This document shows positions 1-10,426 of a stretch of 64,000 nucleotides of DNA, piece after piece (within the stretch, counting starts at the first letter, position 1; every line of letters starts with the position of its first letter). The DNA lies in the NCBI GenBank assembly GCA_015350385.1, contig WNKI01000001.1, positions 6,729,410-6,793,409 on the forward strand, written 5' to 3'. A program made the translations under genes and the position numbers. Below the pieces are notes generated by a model. It was given only the letters and a program-made list of their open reading frames with translations. It was not told where the DNA came from and did no database searches. The DNA comes from Aculops lycopersici (Eukaryota > Arthropoda > Arachnida > Trombidiformes > Eriophyidae).

Positions 1-676
1 AGCATTCCTCTGGATCACTGTCTAAGTTATAGTAAACTGGTAACAGAAAATTTCTAGTCCTAGGTATGAAGTAAGGCAAATCTGGAGGCGTCTCTGGCGG
101 AGGAACAAAACCCGAGGGCAGACGTTTCATTTCGCCAGGCTTCCTTGTCTCCGGTTTAGGCGGCACCTTGATTCTAGCTAGACGCTCGACGTAGTCCCAT
201 AGTACCGGCGTCATAATATTTCGAACCTTCGTATACTCACTCGCTAGACCCGATGTACTGTCATTATAGATGGCATTGAACGGTTCCTCATGTGGATTCA
301 CCGCATTCCTTTTGTCATATAAATGTGGATTAAATAACGGATCATAATATTCATCGTAACTCTCGAAATCTTTTATCTCGCTTTCCGACATGCGATCATA
401 GGTTGGTAGCTCCTGTTGTAAAGGCGTCAGTTTTCTATCGATAGTCCTGATTGTTGGCTCTGGAGGTGGAGGTTTTATTGCAAATTGTCGTGGCTTATCA
501 TCAACTCTATCTGCAAGTGCCAGTCTCTTATGCCTCTCCCTCTCTAAGATAACACGATTTCTTTCCTCATAAGTTCGCTTGGGAAAGGGGAATGGGTGAC
601 GGATTCGTGCATATCGCTTGCTAATATGAAACCTGAGCGAGTTTAAGTTGGCCAACTGTTTTGGTAAAGAGGCCAT
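1..676 (-). CDS. mRpL49: Mitochondrial large ribosomal subunit protein mL49 (MRPL49), 3' part cut by window edge
   Basis: Reading the minus strand from an ATG at 676-674 gives an uninterrupted frame of about 225 codons that runs off the left edge. The N-terminus (MASLPKQLANLNSLRF, then several Arg/Lys) looks like a mitochondrial targeting peptide. Around residues 200-220 the frame reads PPDLPYFIPRTRNFLLPVYY, matching the start of the mL49/Img2 domain (pattern LPYFV-R-(S/T)-x-LP-VY in animal MRPL49). The rest of that domain lies outside the window. The family is a structural protein of the mitochondrial 39S subunit. The stretch before the conserved domain is long (about 200 residues, against roughly 75 in human MRPL49) and charged, with an acidic patch near residues 97-115. 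No intron is needed. The gene is divergent from Piezo. Confidence 0.82.
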   Translation of the reverse strand, partial: MASLPKQLANLNSLRFHISKRYARIRHPFPFPKRTYEERNRVILERERHKRLALADRVDDKPRQFAIKPPPPEPTIRTIDRKLTPLQQELPTYDRMSESEIKDFESYDEYYDPLFNPHLYDKRNAVNPHEEPFNAIYNDSTSGLASEYTKVRNIMTPVLWDYVERLARIKVPPKPETRKPGEMKRLPSGFVPPPETPPDLPYFIPRTRNFLLPVYYNLDSDPEEC

Positions 677-2316
677 CTTGTCCAAAAATATATGTGCCTC
701 TCAAAACTGGCCACGATCTTGATAAGATGAATAAACTTGATGAATTATATTTAGAATAGAAACTTTTCTTATTTGTTATTGCTTTCAACATTGGACACGT
801 TGTCTCTTTTTTGGTTTGCACACTGTGGTGTCGGTGATGCGCAAGCAGCCAGAGGGTACACGCCCCCTTCGAACAGTACACACCCCTTATTTGCTACCCG
901 AACGGGTAGATAAAGACGGGAGGGGTGTTCTTTAGTTTCCGGGACCGAGAACACCCCAAAATCTTAAGTTTGTAAAACACGAGATACTCCATTTCTAACT
1001 GTTTCTCGGTTTGATTGGTTTCGGTCACGGCGGAGGTGGCCGCCGCAGGTTTTGATTAGTATTTATGAAGCAAGATTCTACAATTTTTGTTGTTCCAGTA
1101 ATCCCGACACGCCCCCTAAGAATAACGTCCCGAAAAATCCCGTGTCCAGAAACAGAACAGCCGCATGTTAGTCATTTTACTGCAAACTCTTAACAGAAAG
1201 TCACAAGCTTAATACATTTAGTTCTAGAGGCGCCTAGCTTAGCAATGCGCCGATTTTGCCGTTGCTACCACCGAACTTATCTAATGGCCGCTGAAACCGC
1301 AAATAAGAGAATATGTATAATTATATTTCATTCTTTTTGCAACTAAATACTCTCCTCTCTCACTTCATCGATGCTGACAATCTGCGCTAAGCTAGCTAGG
1401 CTAGTTAGCCCATCCATGTTTAGCCTAGGGAGAGGAAACCCCCAGTAGCAGAGTTTGGTGTACTCTAGAGTCTAGACGTGAGTCGTCGTTGCCGTGGTTG
1501 TCGTGCTTTTCATATGACACATCGAGGCGGCGGCCCTGGCGACTCACGATGACTGATGTTGATGACACCAGTAATAGAGATAGGAAAAGAAATAGACAGA
1601 TACTCTGTTGCTTCTGCGACTGAAAGCTCGAGCTCAATATGTTATTACTCTCCGCGACATTGGTGTAGTATATAATATATTAACATCGTAAACAAAGGCA
1701 TAGAAAAGTTAGCGCCTATGACAACGAGGCAACAGAGATAGAGACAGTGGCAACATCATCATGATCATCACCACCACCATCTCCATTGAGCACTTCCACC
1801 ATTAGTTCTCTACCACAACCACAAACTCTAATACCAACGTCGACCATTGTCTCGAATACACTAGCCACTGGAATATTGCGCGATTGAGACACGAGATTGA
1901 ATTGAGAAACGAGAATGTAAGCAAGCTTCAATCAAAGTATCAATATTATTGATTGATCTAATCAAACTAGATAATATTAATAGCACAAAAGCTAGCACAA
2001 CAACTGACTAAGCGGGTGACTAATCTAAACTTAAGAGTTTAATCTAAACAAAATATAAATTTAACTAAGAAACCTAGAGAGCAACAGGAGATGTCTCAAC
2101 CCTTTCTTGGTTCGCCACCATATTATCACAATTGCTATTACGAACAACATTTTTAATACTATTTTATTATTAATCACTAACGATGACACCCATTAACTTA
2201 TACAGACTAATATTATAACCACTTATATACATTTATGGCCGCAACATTACGATCCAGTATTATACCTATAATTATCATTATTAACGCTAGATTAAACAAA
2301 GAACAGCAAGACAACA
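677..2316. other. Intergenic region between mL49 (-) and Piezo (+)
   Basis: About 1.6 kb of divergent upstream sequence. The two minus-strand open frames here (1425-1637, 1716-1931) begin at TTG rather than ATG. The last 350 bases before Piezo are AT-rich. I see no convincing gene, tRNA or element. No plus-strand open frame of useful length could supply the missing N-terminal half of Piezo. Confidence 0.6.
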
Positions 2317-5300
2317 ATGAGTTTCATTTCCAAACTTAGGCGCCGCCTATTTCGCGGCTCTGACATTAGCGGCAATGATATTAGTAACACCGATTATCAG
2401 CATATACCTAACGAAGATGAGGACTGTTTTAGTAATTACACAACACCAACAAATTACCTCAAGTCAATATTTTTCATCTCAATCTATTGGATCACATTGG
2501 CAGTAGTTCTAGTTGCTGGCGCTACAAAGATAAGTTTATTCTCACTTGGCTATCTGATTGGTTGTTTTATATTCCTATGGCTAGGCAATGACACTTACTT
2601 GATGCCCATCAGGCGGCTCAAATTCTATTGGACCATATTCATTATCTATGCTGCAATTGTTATTGTTTTAAAAGCACTATTACAAACATATGCCTGTTTT
2701 TTGCATGATTATTTAGTCAACTATTGTTACATATTGCAATTGTTACGAGTTGTATGCTATCAAGATCCGGCAAATCCCTTGGATCCCACCAACCCGGCGG
2801 CCATTTGTTCCGCCTCACTGCCTAATGATGAATTTGACATACTCTGGGACGTACTATGTCTCATGTTTCTTATTATGCAACGAGTTGTTTTTGGCAGCCA
2901 ATACTTCAGGTACCTAGTTAAAGAGGTTAAGGCGCAACAGATTCTTGCGTCACGTGGCGCCGAGCTTATAATGGCAACCCAGATTGAGGAAGCTAAAGCA
3001 CAGGCTTTGTATGAGAAGGAGGTTATGTTGAGCATTCGCGAGAAGATGGAGAACCTCAAGTCGGACAATGAGAAAACATCGGAGGTTTGGGCGAGGTTAT
3101 TGTCGTTGCCACACCATCATCAGATCATTAGGAATGCTGATAAACATCTATTCAGTTCGACTTTGGATGAACCGGTGAGTCAGTGTGGCTCAGACAATTG
3201 GAAATTCAAGAAAGCTTTCATACCTGATCCCTTAGGCGACGAGCTCGAGCGTATGAATGATATCAACGGGATTAGTGCAGTGTTTACCCGTTGGATGAAG
3301 GGCAAGCCACTTTATGGCCCACCCTCGGGATCAGACTATGCGACGTCAGAGCTAAACACCCCGCCCCAGCAGTCCCATAGTCACCCTGGTTCTAATCCAA
3401 CTTCAAGTCCACAAGCTGGAATTATTGATCCTAGCCAGCATCAGCAAGAAACTCGTGATAATTCGCCTGTTGAATTAGTGCAACCCGAAATAACCGAACC
3501 CCAGCAAGACTCGGATACGCAACCACCTGTCGATATCAATTTCAGTGTTACAGGACCAGAACAACAACAGCAACCACCCGAACAACAAGATGAAGCCATT
3601 GAGATGGGAGATGGTGAGACCCAACAGCCGGATGAGATGCCTCGAATTAGGGGGTGGCGAGAGATGCTCAATCTATTCGTATACAGTTGCCTCTTGAGTC
3701 TGACTGTCAAGCTCAACAAGTTATCGCGAAGCTATCGGTATGTCAGTCGTCGTATGGCTGTGGAAAAGAACGCGCTGAAGAAACAATTCAACTTGAATGA
3801 CGAACGATTCAAGACTGACCCTAAATGGCGCAAATGGGTTATCAGCACATTATCTGAGACATACACAAAGACAAACAAGCAATATCAAGAGAACCAGTCC
3901 AATACTTCATTGCACCGTATTCGAAGTGCATTGCGTGTGATAACAAGCAGTGCGTCTGGTCCAGGTAACTCACCGCCCGAGAGTAGTGCTCACTCATCTG
4001 ACGGAAGAGGTGAGAAATCGCCAATACCTATTCCAGGTGTGTCTAACGGTACGAAGAAACAGAGGAGCACCGAACTCACAGATCCTGAATACCATTTCCT
4101 TAAGCTAAACATATTTACTCAATTTTGTCGAGCTCTCGCCTATGTGTTCATCTCAAACACATCACTATGGTGTCAGTTAGTTATAATCTTCTACCAAATT
4201 CTAAATGCAAGTCTCCTATCACTACCACTGCCTCTCCTAACCTTCCTATGGGGTACCCTATCCGTGCCCAGGCCAACGAAACGATTTTGGAAAACTGTGA
4301 TCACCTACACTGAACTAGTTATTGTTGTCAAATACGTCTGCCAATTTCCCATATGGTCGTGGGAAGCAAGCAACATCAATCCATTTTATTATCCAAATTT
4401 GTTAGGCATCAAGAATATTACAATCACTTATGATTTAGTTTTGCTATTAGCTTTATTCTTTCACCGTTCAATGCTCAAGAGCTTAGGCCAATGGGGCTCA
4501 TCAGGTAACCAATATCACGACGAGGGACACGCCGCTCTCCTAGAACGAGACCAAAATTCACCCAGTCACTATGGAAGTGGTGGCGACATCAGCCCTGTCG
4601 GTAACAACAACTCAGATGAATCAAATCAGATTCAAATTGCAACCACCACTATCGTCGAAGAGCACCCCTCAATGAGAGAACGAAGATTGGTGCAGTCTTG
4701 TGATTTGAAGGAAACTATCGACAACTCCGTGGAACTCGAGCCAAAACTGTTTAGCAATTCGTATGCTGACATCCAAGAGTTCCGTTCAATGCACGACTAC
4801 GAGGTTGATTCATATCAAAACCAGCAACTACCTCACATTACGCAACAAGTGATCCAGGATGAAAATGATCCTATTGAGCCTACAGGTAGATGCACTTGTT
4901 GCGCTAGAGCCTACAACCGGGTGCGTCGGTCCATATCGATGTTCTTCCAACACGTGCTAAATACTCCATACAAAGTGCAAACGGATGTTTACACTTGGAT
5001 GTTCCTCTGTGATTTCATCAACTTTCTCATTCTCATCTATGGATTTTGGGCATTTGGAAGTGGATACACAAATCAAACGGTTGCAAGTTTCTTGAATGAG
5101 AATAGAATCCCATTCTCCGTCCTAATCATGCTGCTAGCTCAATTCGCATCCATTATTATAGACAGAGCATTTTACCTGCAGAAAAACTTGGGCGGCAAGC
5201 TAATGTTTCAGGTTGTATTGGTTATCGGTATACACTTGTGGCTCTTCTTCCTATTACCCTTTTCAACCGGCCACACCCTAACACTAAAGGAGTATTGGCC

Positions 5301-6888
5301 ACCAAAGGCCTGGTACGTGATCAAGTGTATCTACTTCCTGTTGAGTGCCCATCAAATCCGTTGCGGTTATCCGAGACGAGTCTTGGGCAACTGTTTCACC
5401 GAAGGATTTGGCTATGCAAACTGGGGAGCCTTCAAGGTTTACCGAGCTATTCCACTTGTCTATGATCTCAGACTTTACATGGATTGGATCTGGACCGAGA
5501 CAACGCTCGAGTTTCGTAACTGGTCAATCATGGAGGACATGTTTGCCAACTTGTTCATTAGAAAGTGCGAGCTCACTCTTGAAGAGGAATACCCAACTCC
5601 TAGAGCAAAACCCATCCGTCATCTTAGTAAGTATCTAACAGGTGGTGCCTTCATCCTACTCATATTAGCCATCATTTGGGGTCCATTGCTATTGTTTTCG
5701 ATGGGCAAGACTGTTGGAGATAGTAATCCACCAGCCGAGATGGAATACGAGCTTGAATTTGTCGGCTTCCAACCCATACTGAGACTCAAGGCTACGGCAC
5801 AACAAATTACCACCCTCAATAGTGAACAATATGACCAATTGACGTCGAGATTTGTCTCCTTAAACAGTCAAAGTTTTCTAGGTGACTATAAGCTTGGCGA
5901 TGTGGTGGCCATTAAGTTAGATGGTCAATCTAATGCAGTCTGGGAAATCTCGCCACCAAGTAAAACTTTACTAATGAATAACATCAAAAACAATGAAACC
6001 ATCACGCTCAAGTCTTCGTGGACAATCTTTAGAATCAAACGAGAAAAATCTCAAGGTTTCGATGTGAACATTGCCGGCTCCTATCAGGAGGTTATAAATG
6101 GCACTTCTAGTCAGGAATTTAGACAATCGCTTTATGATATGCTGGCCAACTCAAGTACAACTCAAACAGAAGCTTCGCAAACAAAATTTGTTATTACACC
6201 TCCAATATTCCCAAATTACATAAGAGCACCTGAAACGGGTCAAGTGTCGCTGGTGGACCAGTTTAAGGATAACAATTTTGAATACAACTCACTAAGACCA
6301 CTAAATTTGTCGTATATTAGAATGTTTGATCTCAATATAAACAAAACGGACAATTCAACTTCGTGGTGGAAGTCGGAGGATTTGTGCAAATATAAACCTC
6401 AGAACGACAGCTACCCCTTCTGGTCGACCGAGACCCTTAGCCATTGCGATGCTCTCTTGGTTGTTGCCTTCAACGATAGGATTTTCACTGGAATTTTAGC
6501 TTTGCTCTCTGCACCTGGAATCATTGGTTTATACACCACCTTTGTCGTGTTCTTTGCTCGCCTAATTAGAACTGAGCCGGCAGGTAAGGTTATATACACG
6601 GAAATTCCTAGCGTTGATCGGGTCTATGGTCTAATCATGGACATTTACATGGTGCGTGAATGTGGTGAGTTTGAGCTTGAAGAGAAACTATTTGCCAAAT
6701 TGTTGTTCCTTTACAGGTCGCCCGAGATGCTAATCGAGTGGTCAAAGCGTCAGGACGAGTTAAGGATGGATCAGCAGCAGCAGCAGCGAGATTTGTTGCC
6801 ACTTGTTGATGGTGGAAATGGTAGCAATGCGGCAGCTTCAAGCAGCTACCAAACTTCGGGCAGTGGTTTGAGACGCCGTGGACAATAG
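2317..6888 (+). CDS. Piezo: Piezo mechanosensitive cation channel, N-terminally truncated single-exon form
   Basis: A 1,523-aa intronless ORF. Piezo proteins are trimeric, stretch-gated, plasma-membrane cation channels. Visible landmarks: a four-helix blade unit at the N-terminus (FFISIYWITLAVVL); the beam start at residues 208-223 (QQILASRGAELIMATQ); low-complexity Q/P/S cytosolic loops (about 340-460); the LSVPRP-T-RFW segment; the anchor/outer helix and extracellular cap (about 1115-1375); the inner pore helix (about 1388-1417); and the C-terminal LYRSPEM segment. Usual length is about 2,500 aa. Homology here starts roughly half-way along, so about 1,000-1,200 residues of distal blade are absent. 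The ATG at 2317 is preceded by an in-frame TAA at 2293-2295. A splice acceptor at CAG 2306 or AAG 2310 cannot be excluded but lacks a pyrimidine tract. A polyadenylation-like AATAAA lies near 6930. Confidence 0.95.
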   Translation: MSFISKLRRRLFRGSDISGNDISNTDYQHIPNEDEDCFSNYTTPTNYLKSIFFISIYWITLAVVLVAGATKISLFSLGYLIGCFIFLWLGNDTYLMPIRRLKFYWTIFIIYAAIVIVLKALLQTYACFLHDYLVNYCYILQLLRVVCYQDPANPLDPTNPAAICSASLPNDEFDILWDVLCLMFLIMQRVVFGSQYFRYLVKEVKAQQILASRGAELIMATQIEEAKAQALYEKEVMLSIREKMENLKSDNEKTSEVWARLLSLPHHHQIIRNADKHLFSSTLDEPVSQCGSDNWKFKKAFIPDPLGDELERMNDINGISAVFTRWMKGKPLYGPPSGSDYATSELNTPPQQSHSHPGSNPTSSPQAGIIDPSQHQQETRDNSPVELVQPEITEPQQDSDTQPPVDINFSVTGPEQQQQPPEQQDEAIEMGDGETQQPDEMPRIRGWREMLNLFVYSCLLSLTVKLNKLSRSYRYVSRRMAVEKNALKKQFNLNDERFKTDPKWRKWVISTLSETYTKTNKQYQENQSNTSLHRIRSALRVITSSASGPGNSPPESSAHSSDGRGEKSPIPIPGVSNGTKKQRSTELTDPEYHFLKLNIFTQFCRALAYVFISNTSLWCQLVIIFYQILNASLLSLPLPLLTFLWGTLSVPRPTKRFWKTVITYTELVIVVKYVCQFPIWSWEASNINPFYYPNLLGIKNITITYDLVLLLALFFHRSMLKSLGQWGSSGNQYHDEGHAALLERDQNSPSHYGSGGDISPVGNNNSDESNQIQIATTTIVEEHPSMRERRLVQSCDLKETIDNSVELEPKLFSNSYADIQEFRSMHDYEVDSYQNQQLPHITQQVIQDENDPIEPTGRCTCCARAYNRVRRSISMFFQHVLNTPYKVQTDVYTWMFLCDFINFLILIYGFWAFGSGYTNQTVASFLNENRIPFSVLIMLLAQFASIIIDRAFYLQKNLGGKLMFQVVLVIGIHLWLFFLLPFSTGHTLTLKEYWPPKAWYVIKCIYFLLSAHQIRCGYPRRVLGNCFTEGFGYANWGAFKVYRAIPLVYDLRLYMDWIWTETTLEFRNWSIMEDMFANLFIRKCELTLEEEYPTPRAKPIRHLSKYLTGGAFILLILAIIWGPLLLFSMGKTVGDSNPPAEMEYELEFVGFQPILRLKATAQQITTLNSEQYDQLTSRFVSLNSQSFLGDYKLGDVVAIKLDGQSNAVWEISPPSKTLLMNNIKNNETITLKSSWTIFRIKREKSQGFDVNIAGSYQEVINGTSSQEFRQSLYDMLANSSTTQTEASQTKFVITPPIFPNYIRAPETGQVSLVDQFKDNNFEYNSLRPLNLSYIRMFDLNINKTDNSTSWWKSEDLCKYKPQNDSYPFWSTETLSHCDALLVVAFNDRIFTGILALLSAPGIIGLYTTFVVFFARLIRTEPAGKVIYTEIPSVDRVYGLIMDIYMVRECGEFELEEKLFAKLLFLYRSPEMLIEWSKRQDELRMDQQQQQRDLLPLVDGGNGSNAAASSSYQTSGSGLRRRGQ

Positions 6889-7377
6889 TGAGATCTTTTA
6901 TAACCATATTGACCAATTAGATAAAGGATAATAAAAATTTTTACAAACTCTCGCCCATCAACCACATGTTAGTTTGAGTTTGATTTTTTCATTTTTGATG
7001 ATGAAGAGGAAATTGATGATATTACAAACAAAACATACGACGAGTTCAAGACAATCAACAAGTGGGACGTACGACTCACTGAAGTTGCATTCTAGACTGC
7101 TTCCAATGAGCAGCATCGCGCTTAATAGTTGATACTGCCACTTGATATCTTGTCTGGCAAATCTGCCCGTCATCTTTGCCGTTGTGTGGTGGTTGCACAA
7201 GTGTGGCGTTGCTTCTAGTCCTCGAGTTACACTCAATCTATACTTTTGTAAGATTGACATTCATTGAGCATTCATGACCCATCATTATTCTTGACTGTTT
7301 TCCTGAATAAATCACAAGGTCACATGCCTCAGAAACCGGATATCTCAAGCAACTAGCATTAGGGAAGGAGGAAAATT
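6889..7377. other. Intergenic spacer, Piezo to spermidine synthase
   Basis: Holds the Piezo 3' UTR (AATAAA-like signal about 40 bases after the stop) and the 5' flank of spermidine synthase. A 100-codon minus-strand ATG ORF (6958-7260) is present but matches nothing I recognise and lies in probable 3' UTR. Confidence 0.5.
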
Positions 7378-8253
7378 ATGAACGCTCACAAGGAGGGATG
7401 GTTTACAGAGATTGGGGCGCCGAAGGGCGAGAGCGTGGCGCTAAGTATCAAGAGCAAGAAGATTTTGCACGAGGAGCAATCGAAGTATCAACATGTGGTT
7501 GTGTTCGAAAGCGAGACATTTGGCCGATGTCTCGCTTTGGACAATGCTATTCAATGCACCCAAATGGACGAGTTCTCCTACCAGGAAATGATTGCCTTTT
7601 TACCCTTGAACGCTCACCCAAATCCCAAGAGGGTTTTGATTATTGGCGGAGGCGACGGTGGTGTTGCCCGCGAATGTTTGAAGCATCCTTCGGTGGAGAC
7701 GTTGGTTCAATGTGAGATTGACGAACGAGTGGTGGAGCTATCTAAACAATACTTTCCATTGATGGCTTGCTCCTACCAAGACCCGAGGCTTGAGTTAGTT
7801 ATAGGCGATGGATACAAGTATATCGAGAAGTTGGCAAACGAGAGTTTCGATGTTATTATCACCGACTCCAGCGACCCGAAGGGCCCGGCCGAGTGTTTGT
7901 TCCAGCAACCATACTACGAAATGCTTGAGAAGAAATTGACCAAACAGGGAATCATTTGTTGTCAGGCAGAGAGTATTTGGTTTGACTTGGAATTCATAGT
8001 CAATCTGCTCGAGATGAATAGGAAGATTTTCAAGAAGGTTGCCTATGCCAGTTGCATGACTTGCACCTATCCAAGTGGACAAATTGGTTTTCTAATTTGC
8101 GGCAAGGACCCCGATGCTAACTTGAAGACTCCAACGCACTTGTTGGACGAGGAGAAGCTTGACTTGAAGTATTACAGCAGGGAGATGCATGAGTCAGCTT
8201 TCGTGTTGCCACGATTTGTAACAAAAAAACTCTACGGGCATTTGAATGCGTAG
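7378..8253 (+). CDS. SRM: Spermidine synthase
   Basis: A 291-aa intronless protein, the usual length for the family (human SRM 302 aa). It transfers the aminopropyl group of decarboxylated S-adenosylmethionine to putrescine, giving spermidine and methylthioadenosine, in the cytosol. The N-terminal GWFTEIGAPKGESVALSIK, the Rossmann glycine loop GGGDGGVARE near residues 89-98, the acidic CEIDERVVE ligand to the nucleoside, and ITDSSDPKGPAE near 160-171 with the catalytic aspartate are all present. The gatekeeping loop VFQPYYE-like segment reads FQQPYYEML. The ATG follows an A-rich leader (GGAAAATT). An AATAAA signal lies at about 8301-8306. It is the downstream tandem neighbour of Piezo with no functional link. 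Confidence 0.97.
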   Translation: MNAHKEGWFTEIGAPKGESVALSIKSKKILHEEQSKYQHVVVFESETFGRCLALDNAIQCTQMDEFSYQEMIAFLPLNAHPNPKRVLIIGGGDGGVARECLKHPSVETLVQCEIDERVVELSKQYFPLMACSYQDPRLELVIGDGYKYIEKLANESFDVIITDSSDPKGPAECLFQQPYYEMLEKKLTKQGIICCQAESIWFDLEFIVNLLEMNRKIFKKVAYASCMTCTYPSGQIGFLICGKDPDANLKTPTHLLDEEKLDLKYYSREMHESAFVLPRFVTKKLYGHLNA

Positions 8254-9031
8254 AGCAACCTATTGATAATACACTTATTACGTTTAGAATTGTGTACCTC
8301 AAATAAAATGATATTCCTCTCTTAGTTTGATCTGTATCTAACGACGCGCTCTCACTCTTGCCACTTGTGGGCGGTTTTTTCCACATTGCTCTCGTATAGA
8401 AGAGACAGCAAAGTAGCTACAACTGCTCGCCAGACGCTGCCCATCCGATTCGACCACCTGCCAGCCTCGTCGTGCGTGTGCTCGCTTACTTGTCCCAGTC
8501 CGTAGTTATCAAGTGTTTCCAGGTAATTTGATTGAGATTTGAATGCTAGTAATGTGAAGTTAGGTATACCACGAATTTGAGTTTAACTAGCGCCTGATAA
8601 CTTGTGAGCCAAATATCGCCACTGCTGCCAAGCTCTCTTTTACGAGTTACGGGCGGTCAAAAGCTCAGGTAAATGAATGTGACTAATAAATGAATGAGGA
8701 AAAATAGCTCACGGAATGAGATGGGAAAATAGATTGAACACTTTTTTCCAAAGTGAGTGGCACGAGTTAATCAATCAGAAGTTAGGTGATCAGATTGTCG
8801 CTTGACATGCTCGTTTCCATGTTTCATAGTAGTACCCGCTGGAGAGCGAGAGAAAGAAATGGAACATTCGTCGGCGATAAAATATTTGGGAATCATTCAT
8901 GATTCCAAAGCAAACAAAGGAGCATTCATTCGTCGCTAGGACCTTGTTCGATCAACACTAAACCAAAATTAATTTCTAAACATTACCGACTCAATTGCAC
9001 CTACATATCAAGGACTCGAACAAAAACGGAA
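8254..9031. other. Intergenic region and 5' flank of the first six-Cys family gene
   Basis: Spermidine synthase 3' UTR followed by the promoter flank of the gene at 9032. The last about 140 bases (8893-9031) are almost identical to 11943-12082 upstream of the pseudogene, so the duplicated unit includes the promoter and 5' UTR. I see no other gene. Confidence 0.6.
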
Positions 9032-9661
9032 ATGGATCGTCAGAAGGTTATTGTGGGAGCAGCGGTAACAGTGGTTGCTGTCCTGGTAGTTGGTGTTGTC
9101 TATGTGATTTTCCGAACTCCAACTCCGACCTGTGAGTTGGTAGATCAAGAGCCAAAGTACGACGCCAGATCAACGCCAAAACTGGTGGCCTCATCGGATT
9201 ACAAGGATCTCGCCTACTTCAATGGATATCTCCGCTATGAATTCGACGCCAACGATAAGAGAAAGGATATCTTCATGCAATTGGGATTGGAAAAAATTGA
9301 AGACAAGCCTGGCCAGAAAGGAGTGAGCAATTTTGTCATGAGCACGAACTGTGCCACAATCGACATGACTATCGTAACAAGCGGGAAGACCAAGAGCGTT
9401 TCCAGAATCGATGTCGATCTCACAGTCGCCAATGGTAAACAGTCGAAGTGCATCATTCAGGCGCCCGGCATTGAAGTCGGCGAGTTTGATCACTATAAGT
9501 GCAACAGATTAGCGGAATACCCGTGCTCAAGTGTGGATCCCGAGTCGAAGGGCAAGGTTTTGGCTCACCTGGCTTTCGCTAGTATTGAATTCGAGATCGA
9601 TGCTGACACAAAGCAACATAAGGATGGCAAGTTTGCTACAACGCCAAACCTATGCAAGTGA
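9032..9661 (+). CDS. Six-Cys single-pass membrane protein family, copy A (function unknown)
   Basis: 209 aa. I do not recognise the family. Visible architecture: a short positively charged N-terminus (MDRQK), one hydrophobic helix at about residues 7-28, then an extracellular or luminal domain with six cysteines. The helix lacks a clear signal-peptidase site, so a type II signal anchor is more likely than a cleaved signal. Family hallmarks are CELVDQEP just after the helix, YKDLAYFNGYLRYEFD, NFVMSTNCATIDMTIV, VSRIDVDL, YKC...YPCSSVDP and EFEIDADTKQHKDGKFAT, ending in NLCK. No intron. The ATG context (aaaATGG) is good and the start is shared with copy B. It is the first member of a tandem array. 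Identity is high to the pseudogene at 12083 and lower to the copies at 10427, 13712 and 14941. Confidence 0.85.
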   Translation: MDRQKVIVGAAVTVVAVLVVGVVYVIFRTPTPTCELVDQEPKYDARSTPKLVASSDYKDLAYFNGYLRYEFDANDKRKDIFMQLGLEKIEDKPGQKGVSNFVMSTNCATIDMTIVTSGKTKSVSRIDVDLTVANGKQSKCIIQAPGIEVGEFDHYKCNRLAEYPCSSVDPESKGKVLAHLAFASIEFEIDADTKQHKDGKFATTPNLCK

Positions 9662-10426
9662 GTCAATCAATTCAAGGTCACCCCTATCTCGGTTTTTAAT
9701 TTACGATACTTGGATTGAGTAGTTCAATATAATACATTACAATAACTCCCTCTGGTTTTTGATACTCTTTCTGAAACTCTGGATTTTAGTCGACGGATTG
9801 CCAGGACCCTTCACCTGGCAACCCCTAACATTTTTTACTTTGTCGATCTATTGTATGTTCTAATCTCATCACATCTCTCGTCTCAATGCAGTTGTGTGCA
9901 GTCGCAGCAGAAAACAGGTGAAACAATCGAGTGACTGAACTAATTTCTCATTCCAACTCACAATCAATTAGTATATTCGATCCACTGGGTGTACTAATTT
10001 GGTGCCTTTTGATCACAAAAATTGGTCAAAATCAAGCATGATAAGAGATGCAGATGGAGTTATGTCACATCTCATAGTACACAACCGAGGAATAAGCTTG
10101 TAGCTAACAAGCTTGTATATTGTCTGATCCTATTGCCGTCAAACACATGCGCTCTCTAGCCCCCCTACGTAGATAGGTCACCGATATGAAATGACTGCAG
10201 AAAATATTACAATGGTATCAACAACCAACGAAAGCCTACGACTCATCGGTTAACAGAGACCGAGAGAACGAGAGTGATGATTCGATTCCTTCATTATCAT
10301 CGGCTAGTGAGACAAGAAATTCGATATATATCAGGTTAAGTTTGAAACAGTGGCCAATCATGCACTTAGTTGGAAGATTAGATCAGTCTCCGTATTCTTA
10401 TTAATCAATAACTTGCGAAAATAAAG
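9662..10426. other. Intergenic spacer between family copies A and B
   Basis: The first about 450 bases resemble the region downstream of the pseudogene (12710-13130), sharing blocks such as GGATTGC-GG-ACCC-TCACC-GGCAAC and AAAACAGGT-AAACAATCGAGTGA. They therefore belong to the duplicated unit. No gene seen. Confidence 0.6.

Noticed and set aside
1425..1931. Two minus-strand open frames, one with a hydrophobic N-terminus like a small secreted peptide
   Set aside because: Both begin at TTG rather than ATG, match nothing, and no splice sites supply a better start.
6958..7260. 100-codon minus-strand ATG ORF between Piezo and spermidine synthase
   Set aside because: It lies in the probable Piezo 3' UTR, ends in low-complexity Ile/Lys codons, and resembles no family I know. 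It might be real but is not supportable.
9650..9665. GTGAGT right at the stop of copies A and of the pseudogene, resembling a splice donor to a further exon
   Set aside because: Copies B, C and D end at the same place with different stops and no donor, so the ORF end is natural.
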